A DNA stretch of 15,900 bases from JBEVNX01 sp040507895 (GTDB taxonomy: Bacteria; Desulfobacterota; Binatia; JACPRU01), in contig JBEVNX010000242.1 in the NCBI GenBank assembly GCA_040507895.1, forward strand, positions 1 through 15,900, written 5' to 3'. Shown piece by piece: positions 1 to 7,173 of the stretch (positions are counted from its first letter, which is position 1; the number at the start of each line of letters is the position of its first letter). A program made the position numbers and the translations under genes. The notes beneath the pieces were generated by a model, which saw only the letters and a program-made list of their open reading frames with translations, did no database searches and was not told the DNA's origin.

Positions 1-1
1 C

Positions 2-289
2 GAAGCGTACCTCGCCCGCGCGCTCGCGCAAGGCGTCGCGGTCGCGACCGAGGAGGTGCTCGAGACGCGCAGCGCGGCGGGCGAATTTGTGTTTCTGCAC
101 CTGCGCACCCGTGAAGGCCTTGCCGAGGAGAGCTTCGCCGCCCGCTTCGGAACCGCGCTCGAGGACGCTTTTCCCGAGACGCGCCGAATGCTCGCCGATG
201 GCCTGCTCGAGCGACGAGCGCCCGGCCGTGTCGCGCTCTCCCGTCGAGGTCTCCTCGTAGCCGACACGGTGTTCACGAGCTTCGTCTAG
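2..289 (+). CDS. hemW: Radical SAM heme chaperone HemW-like protein, C-terminal part (5' end outside window)
   Basis: This is an open frame running in from the left edge and ending at TAG 287-289. About 95 residues are visible, beginning EAYLARALAQGVAV. The pattern matches the C-terminal HemW domain of oxygen-independent coproporphyrinogen oxidase-like proteins: a helix with YLARAL, then LHLRTREGLAEESFAARFG, then a winged-helix-like end with DGLLERRAPGRVALSRRG and LLVADTVF. Family members are radical SAM proteins that bind heme and deliver it to respiratory enzymes; they are commonly misannotated as HemN. The catalytic CxxxCxxC motif would lie upstream of the window and cannot be checked. The next gene begins about 120 bases downstream on the same strand. 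The identification rests on the C-terminal pattern only, so a close HemN relative is possible. Confidence 0.75.
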   Translation, partial: EAYLARALAQGVAVATEEVLETRSAAGEFVFLHLRTREGLAEESFAARFGTALEDAFPETRRMLADGLLERRAPGRVALSRRGLLVADTVFTSFV

Positions 290-325
290 CGCTCCCTGCG
301 GACGCTCGCGAATATCCAGTAGCCC

Positions 326-337
326 GCCGGCGCCGGC
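326..337. repeat. 12-bp perfect palindrome between hemW and glgP
   Basis: GCCGGCGCCGGC is self-complementary and lies in the 120-base gap between the hemW stop and the phosphorylase start. It could form a short GC hairpin, but no T-run follows, so it is not a classical terminator. In DNA this GC-rich it may be chance. Confidence 0.25.
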
Positions 338-409
338 CCGTGATAACCAGACGCGCGCTCTGTGCTTCGCACGGAGTCTGCGCGACGTGACCGCTACGCT
401 GTTCCTCCG

Positions 410-2554
410 ATGACCGAACCCCGCATGCCTCCCCGAATCGCTCGCATCGACGAGCTCGCCTACAACCTGTGGTGGAGCTGGAATGCGGAGGCGCGCGCGC
501 TGTTCGAGATGCTCAACCCCGCGCTCTGGGACGATACCGAGCACAACCCGGTCAAGCTCCTCCACGACATTCCGGTCGAGCGCCTGCGCAAGGTGGCCGC
601 CGACCCCGCGTTCCTCAAGCGCTACGACGCGGTGGTGCACGCCTTCGACGAAATGCTGCAGGGCGGAGACACGTGGTGCGCGCGGGAACGGAGCGAGCTC
701 ACGCAGCAGTGCATCGCGTATTTCTCCGCGGAGTTCGGCTTGCACAACTCGCTGCCTATCTACAGCGGCGGCCTCGGGGTGCTCGCCGGCGATCACTGCA
801 AGGAGGCGAGCGACCTCGGCGTATCTCTCGTCGGCGTCGGCTTCATGTACCCCCGCGGCTACTTTCACCAGCGGATCTCGAGCTCGGGATGGCAGGAACA
901 GGCGATCGAGGTGATCAACTGGGGGAACGCGCCCATCTGCCCGGTGCAAGATGCGCAGGGGAAGAGGGTGGAGGTCGCCGTGGAATTCGCGGCGCGGGTG
1001 GTGCACGTCGCCGCCTACGAGGTGCGTCTAGGCCGCGTGCGTCTGCTACTGCTCGATACCGATCTCGCGTCGAACGATCCCTGGGACCGGGAGATCCCCG
1101 CGCGTCTCTATGGCGGCGACCAGCGGACCCGCATCGCGCAGGAGATCCTGCTCGGTGTCGGCGGCGTACGGCTCCTGCGCGCCCTGGGGATCGACCCGGT
1201 CGTCTGGCATGCCAACGAGGGCCACGTCGCCTTCATGATCCTCGAGCGCCTGCGCGAACAGCTCGCGGCCGGCGCGCCCTTCGAGGCGGCTCTGGCGCGC
1301 GTCCGCGCGGCCACCGTGTTCACGACGCACACGCCGGTTCCCGCCGGCCATGACGCATTTCCGTTCTCCCTGCTCGAAGACTCGCTGCGCGGCTATTGGG
1401 ACAGCGTCGAGCCCTTCAAAGACCGCTGCTTCGCGCTCGGCGAGCATTCCGAGCCTTGGGGCAAGAGCTTCAACATGACGGTGTTCTCGCTTCGCTGCGC
1501 GGACCAGCGAAACGCCGTCAGCGAGCTGCACGCCAGAGTGTCGCGTCGCATGTGGCGAGACGTCTTCGGCGAGCGGAAGGAAGAGGACGTGCCGATCGTC
1601 TCGGTGACCAACGGCGTGCACGTGCCGACGTGGGTCGCCCCGCGGCTGCGCGCCTTACTCAGCCGTACCCTGGGACCGGACTGGCTCGCCCACCACGACG
1701 AAGCAGCCTTGTGGGAAGAGCTTGCTAACGTGCGCGACGACGAGCTCTGGCGGTTCCACCTCCAGCTCAAGCGGGCCTTCGTCGGACTGATCCGCGAGCG
1801 CGCGCGGTTGCGCTGGATGCGCGGGCTCACCGAACCGGCTCAGCTGCTCGCGGCCGGCACCCTGCTCGATCCCGAGGCTCTCACCATCGGCTTCGCTCGC
1901 CGCTTCGCGACGTACAAGCGCGCCACGCTGATCTTTCACGACCTGGATCGGCTGCTGCGCATGCTCGACGACCCCTGGCGGCCGCTGCAGATCGTCTTCG
2001 CCGGCAAGGCACATCCCGCGGACGATCCGGCGAAGCACTTGATTCGCGAAGTCTACGAGCGAGCCCTCGACCGCAAGCTCGGCGCCCGCATCGCGTTCGT
2101 CGACGACTACGACCTGCACGTCGCCAAGGCGATGGTTGCCGGCGTGGACGTGTGGATGAACACGCCGCGCCCTCCGATGGAAGCGTGCGGCACCAGCGGC
2201 CAGAAGGCGGGGTTGAACGGCGTGCCGCATCTCTCGGTCCTCGACGGATGGTGGTACGAGGGCTATCGCGGCGGCAACGGCTGGGCGTTCGGACCCGAGC
2301 GCGACGAGGCCATGGACCAGGACGACGCGATGGATGCGAGCGACCTCTATCGGGTGCTGACCGAAGAGGTGATCCCGCTCTACTACGCGCGCGATTCGGA
2401 CAACGTGCCGCGCGGCTGGGTCGAGCTGATGAAGGAAGCGATGCGCTGCGTCGCGACGAGGTTTTCGGCGCGCCGCATGGTGAAGCAGTATGTCGACCAG
2501 CTCTACCTCCCGGCGCTGCGCGGCGCGGTCCCGGTGAAGCCGCCGCGTGCTTGA
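410..2554 (+). CDS. glgP: Alpha-glucan (glycogen/maltodextrin) phosphorylase, short form
   Basis: Predicted GT35 phosphorylase, which removes terminal alpha-1,4-glucose units from glycogen or maltodextrin with phosphate, giving glucose-1-phosphate in the cytosol. The protein is about 714 residues. This fits the shorter alpha-glucan phosphorylase branch found in Thermotoga and many bacteria rather than the 800-residue E. coli type. Visible landmarks are ELAYNLWWSW near the N-terminus, AYFSAEFGLHNSLPIYSGGL near residue 104, THTPVPAGHD near 306, VTNGVHVPTW near 400, RRFATYKRA near 499, and the PLP-site region EACGTSGQKAGLNG, where K599 is the expected PLP lysine. The frame is open further upstream to a GTG at 362, but ATG 410 or ATG 425 fits the family N-terminus better; neither has a clear ribosome binding site. 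The 3' end overlaps mutY by 8 bases, suggesting translational coupling. Confidence 0.93.
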   Translation: MTEPRMPPRIARIDELAYNLWWSWNAEARALFEMLNPALWDDTEHNPVKLLHDIPVERLRKVAADPAFLKRYDAVVHAFDEMLQGGDTWCARERSELTQQCIAYFSAEFGLHNSLPIYSGGLGVLAGDHCKEASDLGVSLVGVGFMYPRGYFHQRISSSGWQEQAIEVINWGNAPICPVQDAQGKRVEVAVEFAARVVHVAAYEVRLGRVRLLLLDTDLASNDPWDREIPARLYGGDQRTRIAQEILLGVGGVRLLRALGIDPVVWHANEGHVAFMILERLREQLAAGAPFEAALARVRAATVFTTHTPVPAGHDAFPFSLLEDSLRGYWDSVEPFKDRCFALGEHSEPWGKSFNMTVFSLRCADQRNAVSELHARVSRRMWRDVFGERKEEDVPIVSVTNGVHVPTWVAPRLRALLSRTLGPDWLAHHDEAALWEELANVRDDELWRFHLQLKRAFVGLIRERARLRWMRGLTEPAQLLAAGTLLDPEALTIGFARRFATYKRATLIFHDLDRLLRMLDDPWRPLQIVFAGKAHPADDPAKHLIREVYERALDRKLGARIAFVDDYDLHVAKAMVAGVDVWMNTPRPPMEACGTSGQKAGLNGVPHLSVLDGWWYEGYRGGNGWAFGPERDEAMDQDDAMDASDLYRVLTEEVIPLYYARDSDNVPRGWVELMKEAMRCVATRFSARRMVKQYVDQLYLPALRGAVPVKPPRA

Positions 2555-3749
2555 GACCCGACCGCCGAGCGTGCCGGCCGTTCGCGCGCGAGTGCTCCGC
2601 TGGTACCGCCGTCATCGCCGCGACCTGCCGTGGCGGCGGACGCGCGACCCTTACGCGATCTGGGTCGCCGAGACCATGCTCCAGCAGACGCGCTCGCAGA
2701 CCGTGCTTCGCTACTTCGACCGGTTCCTGCAACGCTTCCCGACGGTCGGTTCGCTGGCGCGAGCGCCGCAGAGCGCGGTGCTGACGCTCTGGTCGGGCCT
2801 CGGCTACTACTCGCGCGCGCGCAATCTGCACCTGGCCGCGCGTGGCGTCGCGGCGGCGCACGCCGGCCGCGTTCCCGCGGACCCACGGGTGCTCCGCTCG
2901 CTGCCGGGGGTGGGTCGATACACCGCGGGCGCCGTTGCGAGCATCGCATTCGGCCGATGCGAACCCGTGCTGGACGGCAACGTCGCGCGGGTGCTGGCGC
3001 GGTGGTTCGGCGTGCGCGGCGATCCGCGCGCGGGCCCGATCCGAGCAGAGCTGTGGAAGCTCGCCGCCGAGCTGGTGAGCCCGCGAGCGCCCGGAGACTG
3101 GAATCAAGCATTGATGGAGCTCGGTGCCACCGTGTGCACGCCGCGCGCCCCGGGATGCGAGCGCTGCCCCCTGCGATCCGAGTGCCGAGCGTGCCGCGGT
3201 GCTTGCGTCGACGAGGTGCCCGGGCGCATGCGGCGCCGCGTGCCGGAGCGGGTGCGCCGCGCCGCACTGGTCGTCGAGAGGCGCGGCAAAGTGCTGTTGA
3301 TGCGAAGAGACACCGGCCGGCTTCTCCGCGGGCTCTGGGAATTTCCCGCAATCGACACGCACGGCCGCGAGGAGGCCGGGCGGGCGGCCGGTCGGTTGCT
3401 CGCCGGGCTCGGCACCCGCGGCGGCTCGCTGGAGTTGCAGGGCAGGATCGTTCACTCGATCGTGCACCGAAGGTTCGAAACCATGGTGTTCCACGTCCGC
3501 GTTGGCTCGGACGTCACTCGGCATCGGACCGCGGCTCGCTGGTTTCGCCCAGACGAGCTCCCCGACGTGCCACTCTCGTCGCTGGGGCTGCGGATCGCGG
3601 CGCAGTTGGGCTCGCCCGCCCGGAATGATCGGCTGCTCGGCTCGACGCGCATGGTCGGGCGGGCGCGTGAGCAGCGACACCATGACGACGCCGCGGCGTT
3701 TGGTTTCCCCGACATGAGCAGGGCTGAGCGCGCGCGATCGAACAGCTGA
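2547..3749 (+). CDS. mutY: A/G-specific adenine DNA glycosylase MutY
   Basis: This base-excision repair enzyme removes adenine mispaired with 8-oxoguanine or guanine. The protein is 400 residues. The N-terminal HhH-GPD domain shows RDLPWR, the AETMLQQT motif with catalytic Glu42, the helix-hairpin-helix LPGVGRYTAGAV (119-130) and VLDGNVARVL with Asp143. The 4Fe-4S cluster cysteines are C197, C204, C207 and C213, with the expected C-x6-C-x2-C-x5-C spacing. A C-terminal NUDIX-like 8-oxoG recognition domain runs from about 238 to 365 (LLRGLWEFP; HSIVHRRFE). A polar tail of about 35 residues follows it. The GTG start at 2547 overlaps the phosphorylase stop by 8 bases; GTG 2571 is an alternative, but the overlap and the family N-terminus favour 2547. 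It is an unusual but clear neighbour for a glycogen enzyme. Confidence 0.95.
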   Translation: MLETRPPSVPAVRARVLRWYRRHRRDLPWRRTRDPYAIWVAETMLQQTRSQTVLRYFDRFLQRFPTVGSLARAPQSAVLTLWSGLGYYSRARNLHLAARGVAAAHAGRVPADPRVLRSLPGVGRYTAGAVASIAFGRCEPVLDGNVARVLARWFGVRGDPRAGPIRAELWKLAAELVSPRAPGDWNQALMELGATVCTPRAPGCERCPLRSECRACRGACVDEVPGRMRRRVPERVRRAALVVERRGKVLLMRRDTGRLLRGLWEFPAIDTHGREEAGRAAGRLLAGLGTRGGSLELQGRIVHSIVHRRFETMVFHVRVGSDVTRHRTAARWFRPDELPDVPLSSLGLRIAAQLGSPARNDRLLGSTRMVGRAREQRHHDDAAAFGFPDMSRAERARSNS

Positions 3750-3805
3750 AGCTAGGCCGGGCATTTGCCGCTCCACTGCCTCTTGGCGCGCTCGTTTCGA
3801 GGGAT

Positions 3806-3835
3806 TTGCGGGCAGTGACCAGGGTACCTTACAAT
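3806..3835 (+). promoter_or_regulatory. Candidate sigma70-like promoter of the polysaccharide gene cluster
   Basis: TTGCGG at 3806-3811 and TACAAT at 3830-3835 are separated by 18 bases. The -10 matches TATAAT in five of six positions; the -35 keeps the TTG core. It lies in the first gap after mutY and directly before the run of polysaccharide genes. If real, the TTG at 3806 is part of the -35 box rather than a start codon, and transcription would begin near 3842, leaving a leader of about 30 bases before GTG 3872. No operator was recognised. The match is by eye only. Confidence 0.45.
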
Positions 3836-3871
3836 CGTCGATCGGGGAAGGCGCGAAGCGAGGTGCCGCCC

Positions 3872-4957
3872 GTGCGCGACGATCCACCGCAAGCTTTGAC
3901 GACCACCGTACGTGAGAGCGAAAGCCACGCTCGGCTCTCGGTCATCGTTCCCGCCTACAACGGCGGAACCGCGCTGACCGAGTGCCTCGACGCGCTCCGA
4001 GCCTCCGTTGGGCCCGAGCACGAGGTGCTGCTGGTCGATGACGCTTCGACCGACGATACGGCGGCGCGCGCGGAGGCGCGCGGCCTGCGGGTCATTCGCC
4101 TGGCCCGGAACGGCGGCCCGGCTGCGGCGCGCAACGAAGGGGCTCGGCAGGCGCGCGGCGACGTCCTATTGTTCGTGGATGCGGACGTGGTGCTCGCCCC
4201 GGATGCCATCGGACGGGTCACGCGGACGCTGCTCGCCGATGCCTCGGTGTCGGCGATCTTCGGCTCGTATGATGCACACCCGCGCGCTCCCGGAATCGTC
4301 TCCCAGTATCGCAACCTGCTCCATCATTTCGTCCATCAGACCGGGAATGTCGAAGCTTCCACGTTCTGGGCAGGATGCGGAGCCGTGCGTCGCGCCGCAT
4401 TCGCGGAGGTGGGCGGGTTCGACGAGCTGCGATACAACGCCCCCGCGATCGAGGACATCGAGCTCGGGTACCGACTCCGCAGCGCTGGGCACCGCATCGT
4501 GCTCGACAAGCAGCTGTTGGCGACCCACCTCAAGCGCTGGACGCTGCGCTCCATGATCAGCACGGACCTGTGGCGGCGAGCGATTCCCTGGTCGCGACTG
4601 ATCTTCGAGCGAAGCGAGTTCCCCGGTGACCTCAATCTCAAGGCCGCGCAGCGCGTCAGCGTCACGTTGACAGGGCTTGCCGCCGTCTTCCTCGTGCTCG
4701 CGGCGTGGCGACCGGAGCTCGTGCTCGCGGCCGTCGTCGCCCTCGCTGGAGTGGTCGTGCTGAACCAGGGCCTTTTCCGCTTTCTCGCGCGAGAGCGCGG
4801 GCTCGCCTTCGCCGTGGCCTGTGTGCCGCTCCACCTCGTTCACCACTCCTGTAGCGGGCTCGGCTTCGTCCTCGCCCGCTTGGAGCTGCTTTGGGGCGGG
4901 CGCCTGAAGGCCGAGCCAGGTTTGCCGGCGGAACGATCGACTCCGGATGGGCGCTGA
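3872..4957 (+). CDS. Family 2 glycosyltransferase with C-terminal membrane segments
   Basis: Predicted to transfer a sugar from a nucleotide-sugar donor at the cytosolic face of the inner membrane, probably during surface-polysaccharide assembly. From GTG 3872 the protein is 361 residues. It has the GT-A opening LSVIVPAYNGG (22-32), VLLVDDASTDDT (52-63), NGGPAAARNEGARQARGD and the metal-binding DAD motif at 103-105. The acceptor-side AIEDIELGYRLR (192-203) contains the ED pair typical of the catalytic base region. Hydrophobic segments at about 263-279, 282-299 and 310-338 should anchor it in the membrane. The frame stays open to TTG 3806, but that codon falls in a likely -35 box. GAGG at 3860-3863 sits 8 bases before GTG 3872, which decides the start; GTG 3863 is an alternative. 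The gene overlaps the next one by 11 bases. Donor and acceptor cannot be read from the sequence. Confidence 0.88.
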   Translation: MRDDPPQALTTTVRESESHARLSVIVPAYNGGTALTECLDALRASVGPEHEVLLVDDASTDDTAARAEARGLRVIRLARNGGPAAARNEGARQARGDVLLFVDADVVLAPDAIGRVTRTLLADASVSAIFGSYDAHPRAPGIVSQYRNLLHHFVHQTGNVEASTFWAGCGAVRRAAFAEVGGFDELRYNAPAIEDIELGYRLRSAGHRIVLDKQLLATHLKRWTLRSMISTDLWRRAIPWSRLIFERSEFPGDLNLKAAQRVSVTLTGLAAVFLVLAAWRPELVLAAVVALAGVVVLNQGLFRFLARERGLAFAVACVPLHLVHHSCSGLGFVLARLELLWGGRLKAEPGLPAERSTPDGR

Positions 4958-6785
4958 AGCGTCCAAAGCGGAGCGCAGGCTCGACGCAGCGGCGCGCCCC
5001 GACGACGTCCGCACAGACTTCGTCGTCATCGGCGGTGGTCCCGCGGGCCTCACCGCGGCCTACGAGCTCTCGAAGGCTTCGCGCCGTCCGGTCGTCGTCG
5101 AGAAACAGGGGCTCGTCGGAGGCCTGGCACGCACGGAGGTCTACAAGGGCTTCCACTTCGATATGGGCGGACATCGCTTCTTCACCAAAGCCGAGGAGGT
5201 GAAGAAGATGTGGCGCGAGGTCCTCGGCGACCAGTTTCTGCGTCGGCCCCGGCTCTCGCGCATCTACTACCGCAAGAAGTTCTTCGACTACCCGCTGAAG
5301 CCGCTGAATGCGCTCAAGGGGCTGGGCTTGTTGGAGGGCGTGCGCATCGCGCTCAGCTACCTCCGCTGGCAGATCTTCCCCTACCGGCCCGAAGAGACCT
5401 TCGAGCAATGGGTCACGAACCGCTTCGGTCGGCGCCTCTTCCTCACGTTCTTCAAGGCTTACACCGAGAAGGTGTGGGGCATCCCGTGCTCCGAGCTGAA
5501 AGCCGAATGGGCCGCACAGCGCATCAAGGATCTTTCTTTGAGGACCGCCGTCCTCAGCATGCTCTTCAAGCCGCGCAAGACGATCAAGACGCTCATCGAA
5601 GAGTTCGACTATCCGCGCCTCGGCCCCGGTATGATGTGGAACGCGGTCAAGAAAGCCATCGAGCAGCGCGACGGCACGGTGATGGTGAATTGCGGCGTCG
5701 TGCGCATCGAACGCTCGGGGAACCGACTCCGTCGCGTGATCGTAGCGCACGACGGGGTCGAGCAGTCGATCGCCGCCGAGCAGTTCCTGTCCAGCATGCC
5801 GATCACCGAATTCGTTCTGCGGCTCGACCCGCCCCCGCCGCCGCGCGTCGCCGCGGCGGCCAAGCGGCTCACTTACCGCGATTTCCTCACCGTGTGTCTG
5901 ATCGTCAACCAGCCCGACTTGTTCCCGGACAACTGGATCTACATCCAGGATCCCGAGGTGCAGGTCGGACGCATTCAGAACTTCAAGAACTGGAGCCCCG
6001 ACATGGTGCCGGAGCCGAGCAAGTCGAGCCTCGGCCTCGAGTATTTCTGCACGGAAGGCGACAGTCTGTGGAGGATGCCCGACCACGAGCTGATCGACCT
6101 CGGCAAGCGCGAGCTCGAGCGCATCGGCCTGGCGAGAGCGTGCGACATCGAGGATGGCTGCGTGTTCCGCGTCGAGAAGGCGTATCCCGTGTACGATTCG
6201 GATTATCAGGAGTATCTTGAGGTCGTGAAAGATTTCGTCGCAGGTCTGGAGAACTTCCAGACCGTGGGACGCAACGGCCTGCACCGCTACAACAACCAGG
6301 ATCACGCGATGCTGACCGGCATGTTGGCGGTGCGCAACGTTCTCGAGGGCGAGCGCAACGATCTGTGGAGCGTCAACGCAGACCAGGAATACCTCGAAGA
6401 GATGGAGATCCCAGAGGCGGCAACGGAAGCCGTCACCGCCATCGAGTCGGCGATCAGCCAGGCCTTGGTGCGCCTCGACCGCACCGCGTTCGGGCTGTCG
6501 ACTGGCGCGCTCGCGGGTATCGGCTTGTTCGCGGCCACTCTCATCCTCGTGCTGAAGGGCGGCCCGGTCGTTGGTCCGAATCTGCGCCTGCTCGGAGAAT
6601 TCTTCCCGGGGTACCGCGTCACGCTCGGCGGCAGCTTCATCGGCCTCGCCTACGGATTCCTGACCGGCTTCGTCGGCGGCTGGAGCTTCGCGTTCCTGCG
6701 CAATGCTTCGGTGTTCCTCTACATCACGACGATCCAACGGCGCGTCGAACGACGACTACTACGCAGAATGTTCGAGTACGTATGA
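4947..6785 (+). CDS. FAD-dependent UDP-galactopyranose-mutase-like oxidoreductase with a fused two-helix membrane tail
   Basis: 612-residue predicted flavoprotein. The N-terminus has a dinucleotide-binding fold: FVVIGGGPAGLTAAYELSK (25-43), an acidic end VVVEK, then GGLART (58-63) and DMGGHRFFTK (72-81), which resembles UDP-galactopyranose mutase and related amine-oxidase-type enzymes. Downstream, YTEKVWGIPCSEL and the HRYNNQDHAMLTGM segment fit the same broad group. The canonical mutase is only about 370-400 residues, so this is a longer relative and its substrate is unproven. Conversion of UDP-galactopyranose to the furanose form is one possibility; a desaturase- or oxidase-type activity on a lipid or sugar is another. 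From about residue 509 there is an extra domain with hydrophobic segments at about 516-536 and 560-586 and a basic end (QRRVERRLLRR), homologous to the next gene product. ATG 4947 overlaps the preceding stop by 11 bases. Confidence 0.85.
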   Translation: MGAEASKAERRLDAAARPDDVRTDFVVIGGGPAGLTAAYELSKASRRPVVVEKQGLVGGLARTEVYKGFHFDMGGHRFFTKAEEVKKMWREVLGDQFLRRPRLSRIYYRKKFFDYPLKPLNALKGLGLLEGVRIALSYLRWQIFPYRPEETFEQWVTNRFGRRLFLTFFKAYTEKVWGIPCSELKAEWAAQRIKDLSLRTAVLSMLFKPRKTIKTLIEEFDYPRLGPGMMWNAVKKAIEQRDGTVMVNCGVVRIERSGNRLRRVIVAHDGVEQSIAAEQFLSSMPITEFVLRLDPPPPPRVAAAAKRLTYRDFLTVCLIVNQPDLFPDNWIYIQDPEVQVGRIQNFKNWSPDMVPEPSKSSLGLEYFCTEGDSLWRMPDHELIDLGKRELERIGLARACDIEDGCVFRVEKAYPVYDSDYQEYLEVVKDFVAGLENFQTVGRNGLHRYNNQDHAMLTGMLAVRNVLEGERNDLWSVNADQEYLEEMEIPEAATEAVTAIESAISQALVRLDRTAFGLSTGALAGIGLFAATLILVLKGGPVVGPNLRLLGEFFPGYRVTLGGSFIGLAYGFLTGFVGGWSFAFLRNASVFLYITTIQRRVERRLLRRMFEYV

Positions 6786-6805
6786 AAATGCCCGGCGGGT
6801 GACTC

Positions 6806-7144
6806 ATGGCAGAGCGATCTAAGGACATCGAGCACATTCTCCTAGCCCGCCTGCTGCGGCTGAATGCGACGGTGCAGGGACTGGTGGCCGGAACGATTGG
6901 CGGGCTCGCCGTTTTCCTCGCCACCAACTGGCTGCTGATCAAGGGACCACAGGTCGACCATCAAGGCGAACCAATAGTCGGCCCGCATCTCAGCTTGCTG
7001 TCACAGTATTTCATCGGCTACCAGGTGACCTTCCTCGGCAGCCTGATCGGCCTCTTCTACGGCTTCGCGCTCGGTTTCGCGGGCGGTTATTTCGTCGCAT
7101 GGTTGTACAACCGAATCGTCGACCTGCGCGAAGGGAACCGCTAG
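6806..7144 (+). CDS. Small two-helix membrane protein homologous to the tail of the upstream flavoenzyme
   Basis: 112-residue protein of unknown function starting at ATG 6806, 20 bases after the flavoenzyme gene, with GGCGGGT just upstream as a modest ribosome binding site. Two hydrophobic segments are visible, at about 24-46 and 70-101, with a 20-residue polar loop between them containing GEPIVGPHLSLL. From residue 18 it aligns end to end with the C-terminal domain of the upstream protein. Shared features are RL-x2-T, GL-x2-G, the sequence KG before a P-x-VGP-x-L motif, F-x-GY-x-VT, GS-x-IGL-x-YGF and GF-x-GG. By hand alignment about half of the positions are identical, the main gap being a 7-residue insert in the loop. 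It probably arose by duplication of the same domain. The two could pair in the membrane, but this is inference. No named family was recognised. Confidence 0.8.
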   Translation: MAERSKDIEHILLARLLRLNATVQGLVAGTIGGLAVFLATNWLLIKGPQVDHQGEPIVGPHLSLLSQYFIGYQVTFLGSLIGLFYGFALGFAGGYFVAWLYNRIVDLREGNR

Positions 7145-7159
7145 GTGAAGGACCGCTAG
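7128..7159 (+). repeat. Short imperfect tandem repeat at the 3' end of the small membrane protein gene
   Basis: GCGAAGGGAACCGCTAG (7128-7144), which contains the stop codon, is followed directly by GTGAAGGACCGCTAG (7145-7159). The second copy differs by one substitution and a 2-base loss. It reads as a small duplication that also copied the stop codon. The second copy includes AAGGA at 7148-7152, the only Shine-Dalgarno-like string before the next gene, although it is 21 bases from its ATG. Confidence 0.45.
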
Positions 7160-7173
7160 ATCCTCGTTCGATC

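Noticed and set aside
362..409. Upstream extension of the phosphorylase to GTG 362.
   Set aside because: The extra 16 residues do not resemble the family N-terminus and no ribosome binding site precedes GTG 362.
3791..3801. Small hairpin CTCG-TTT-CGAG between mutY and the glycosyltransferase, considered as a terminator.
   Set aside because: The stem is only 4 bp and no T-run follows, so it is too weak to call.
1881..3887. A 668-codon open frame on the minus strand opposite glgP and mutY.
   Set aside because: It spans two well-identified + strand genes and their junction, and its product is low-complexity Arg/Ala/Pro-rich.
4662..6737. A 691-codon open frame on the minus strand opposite the glycosyltransferase and flavoenzyme genes.
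   Set aside because: It mirrors two genes with clear conserved motifs. Long antisense frames are expected in GC-rich DNA, and its translation is rich in Arg, Asp, Glu and His without any recognisable domain.
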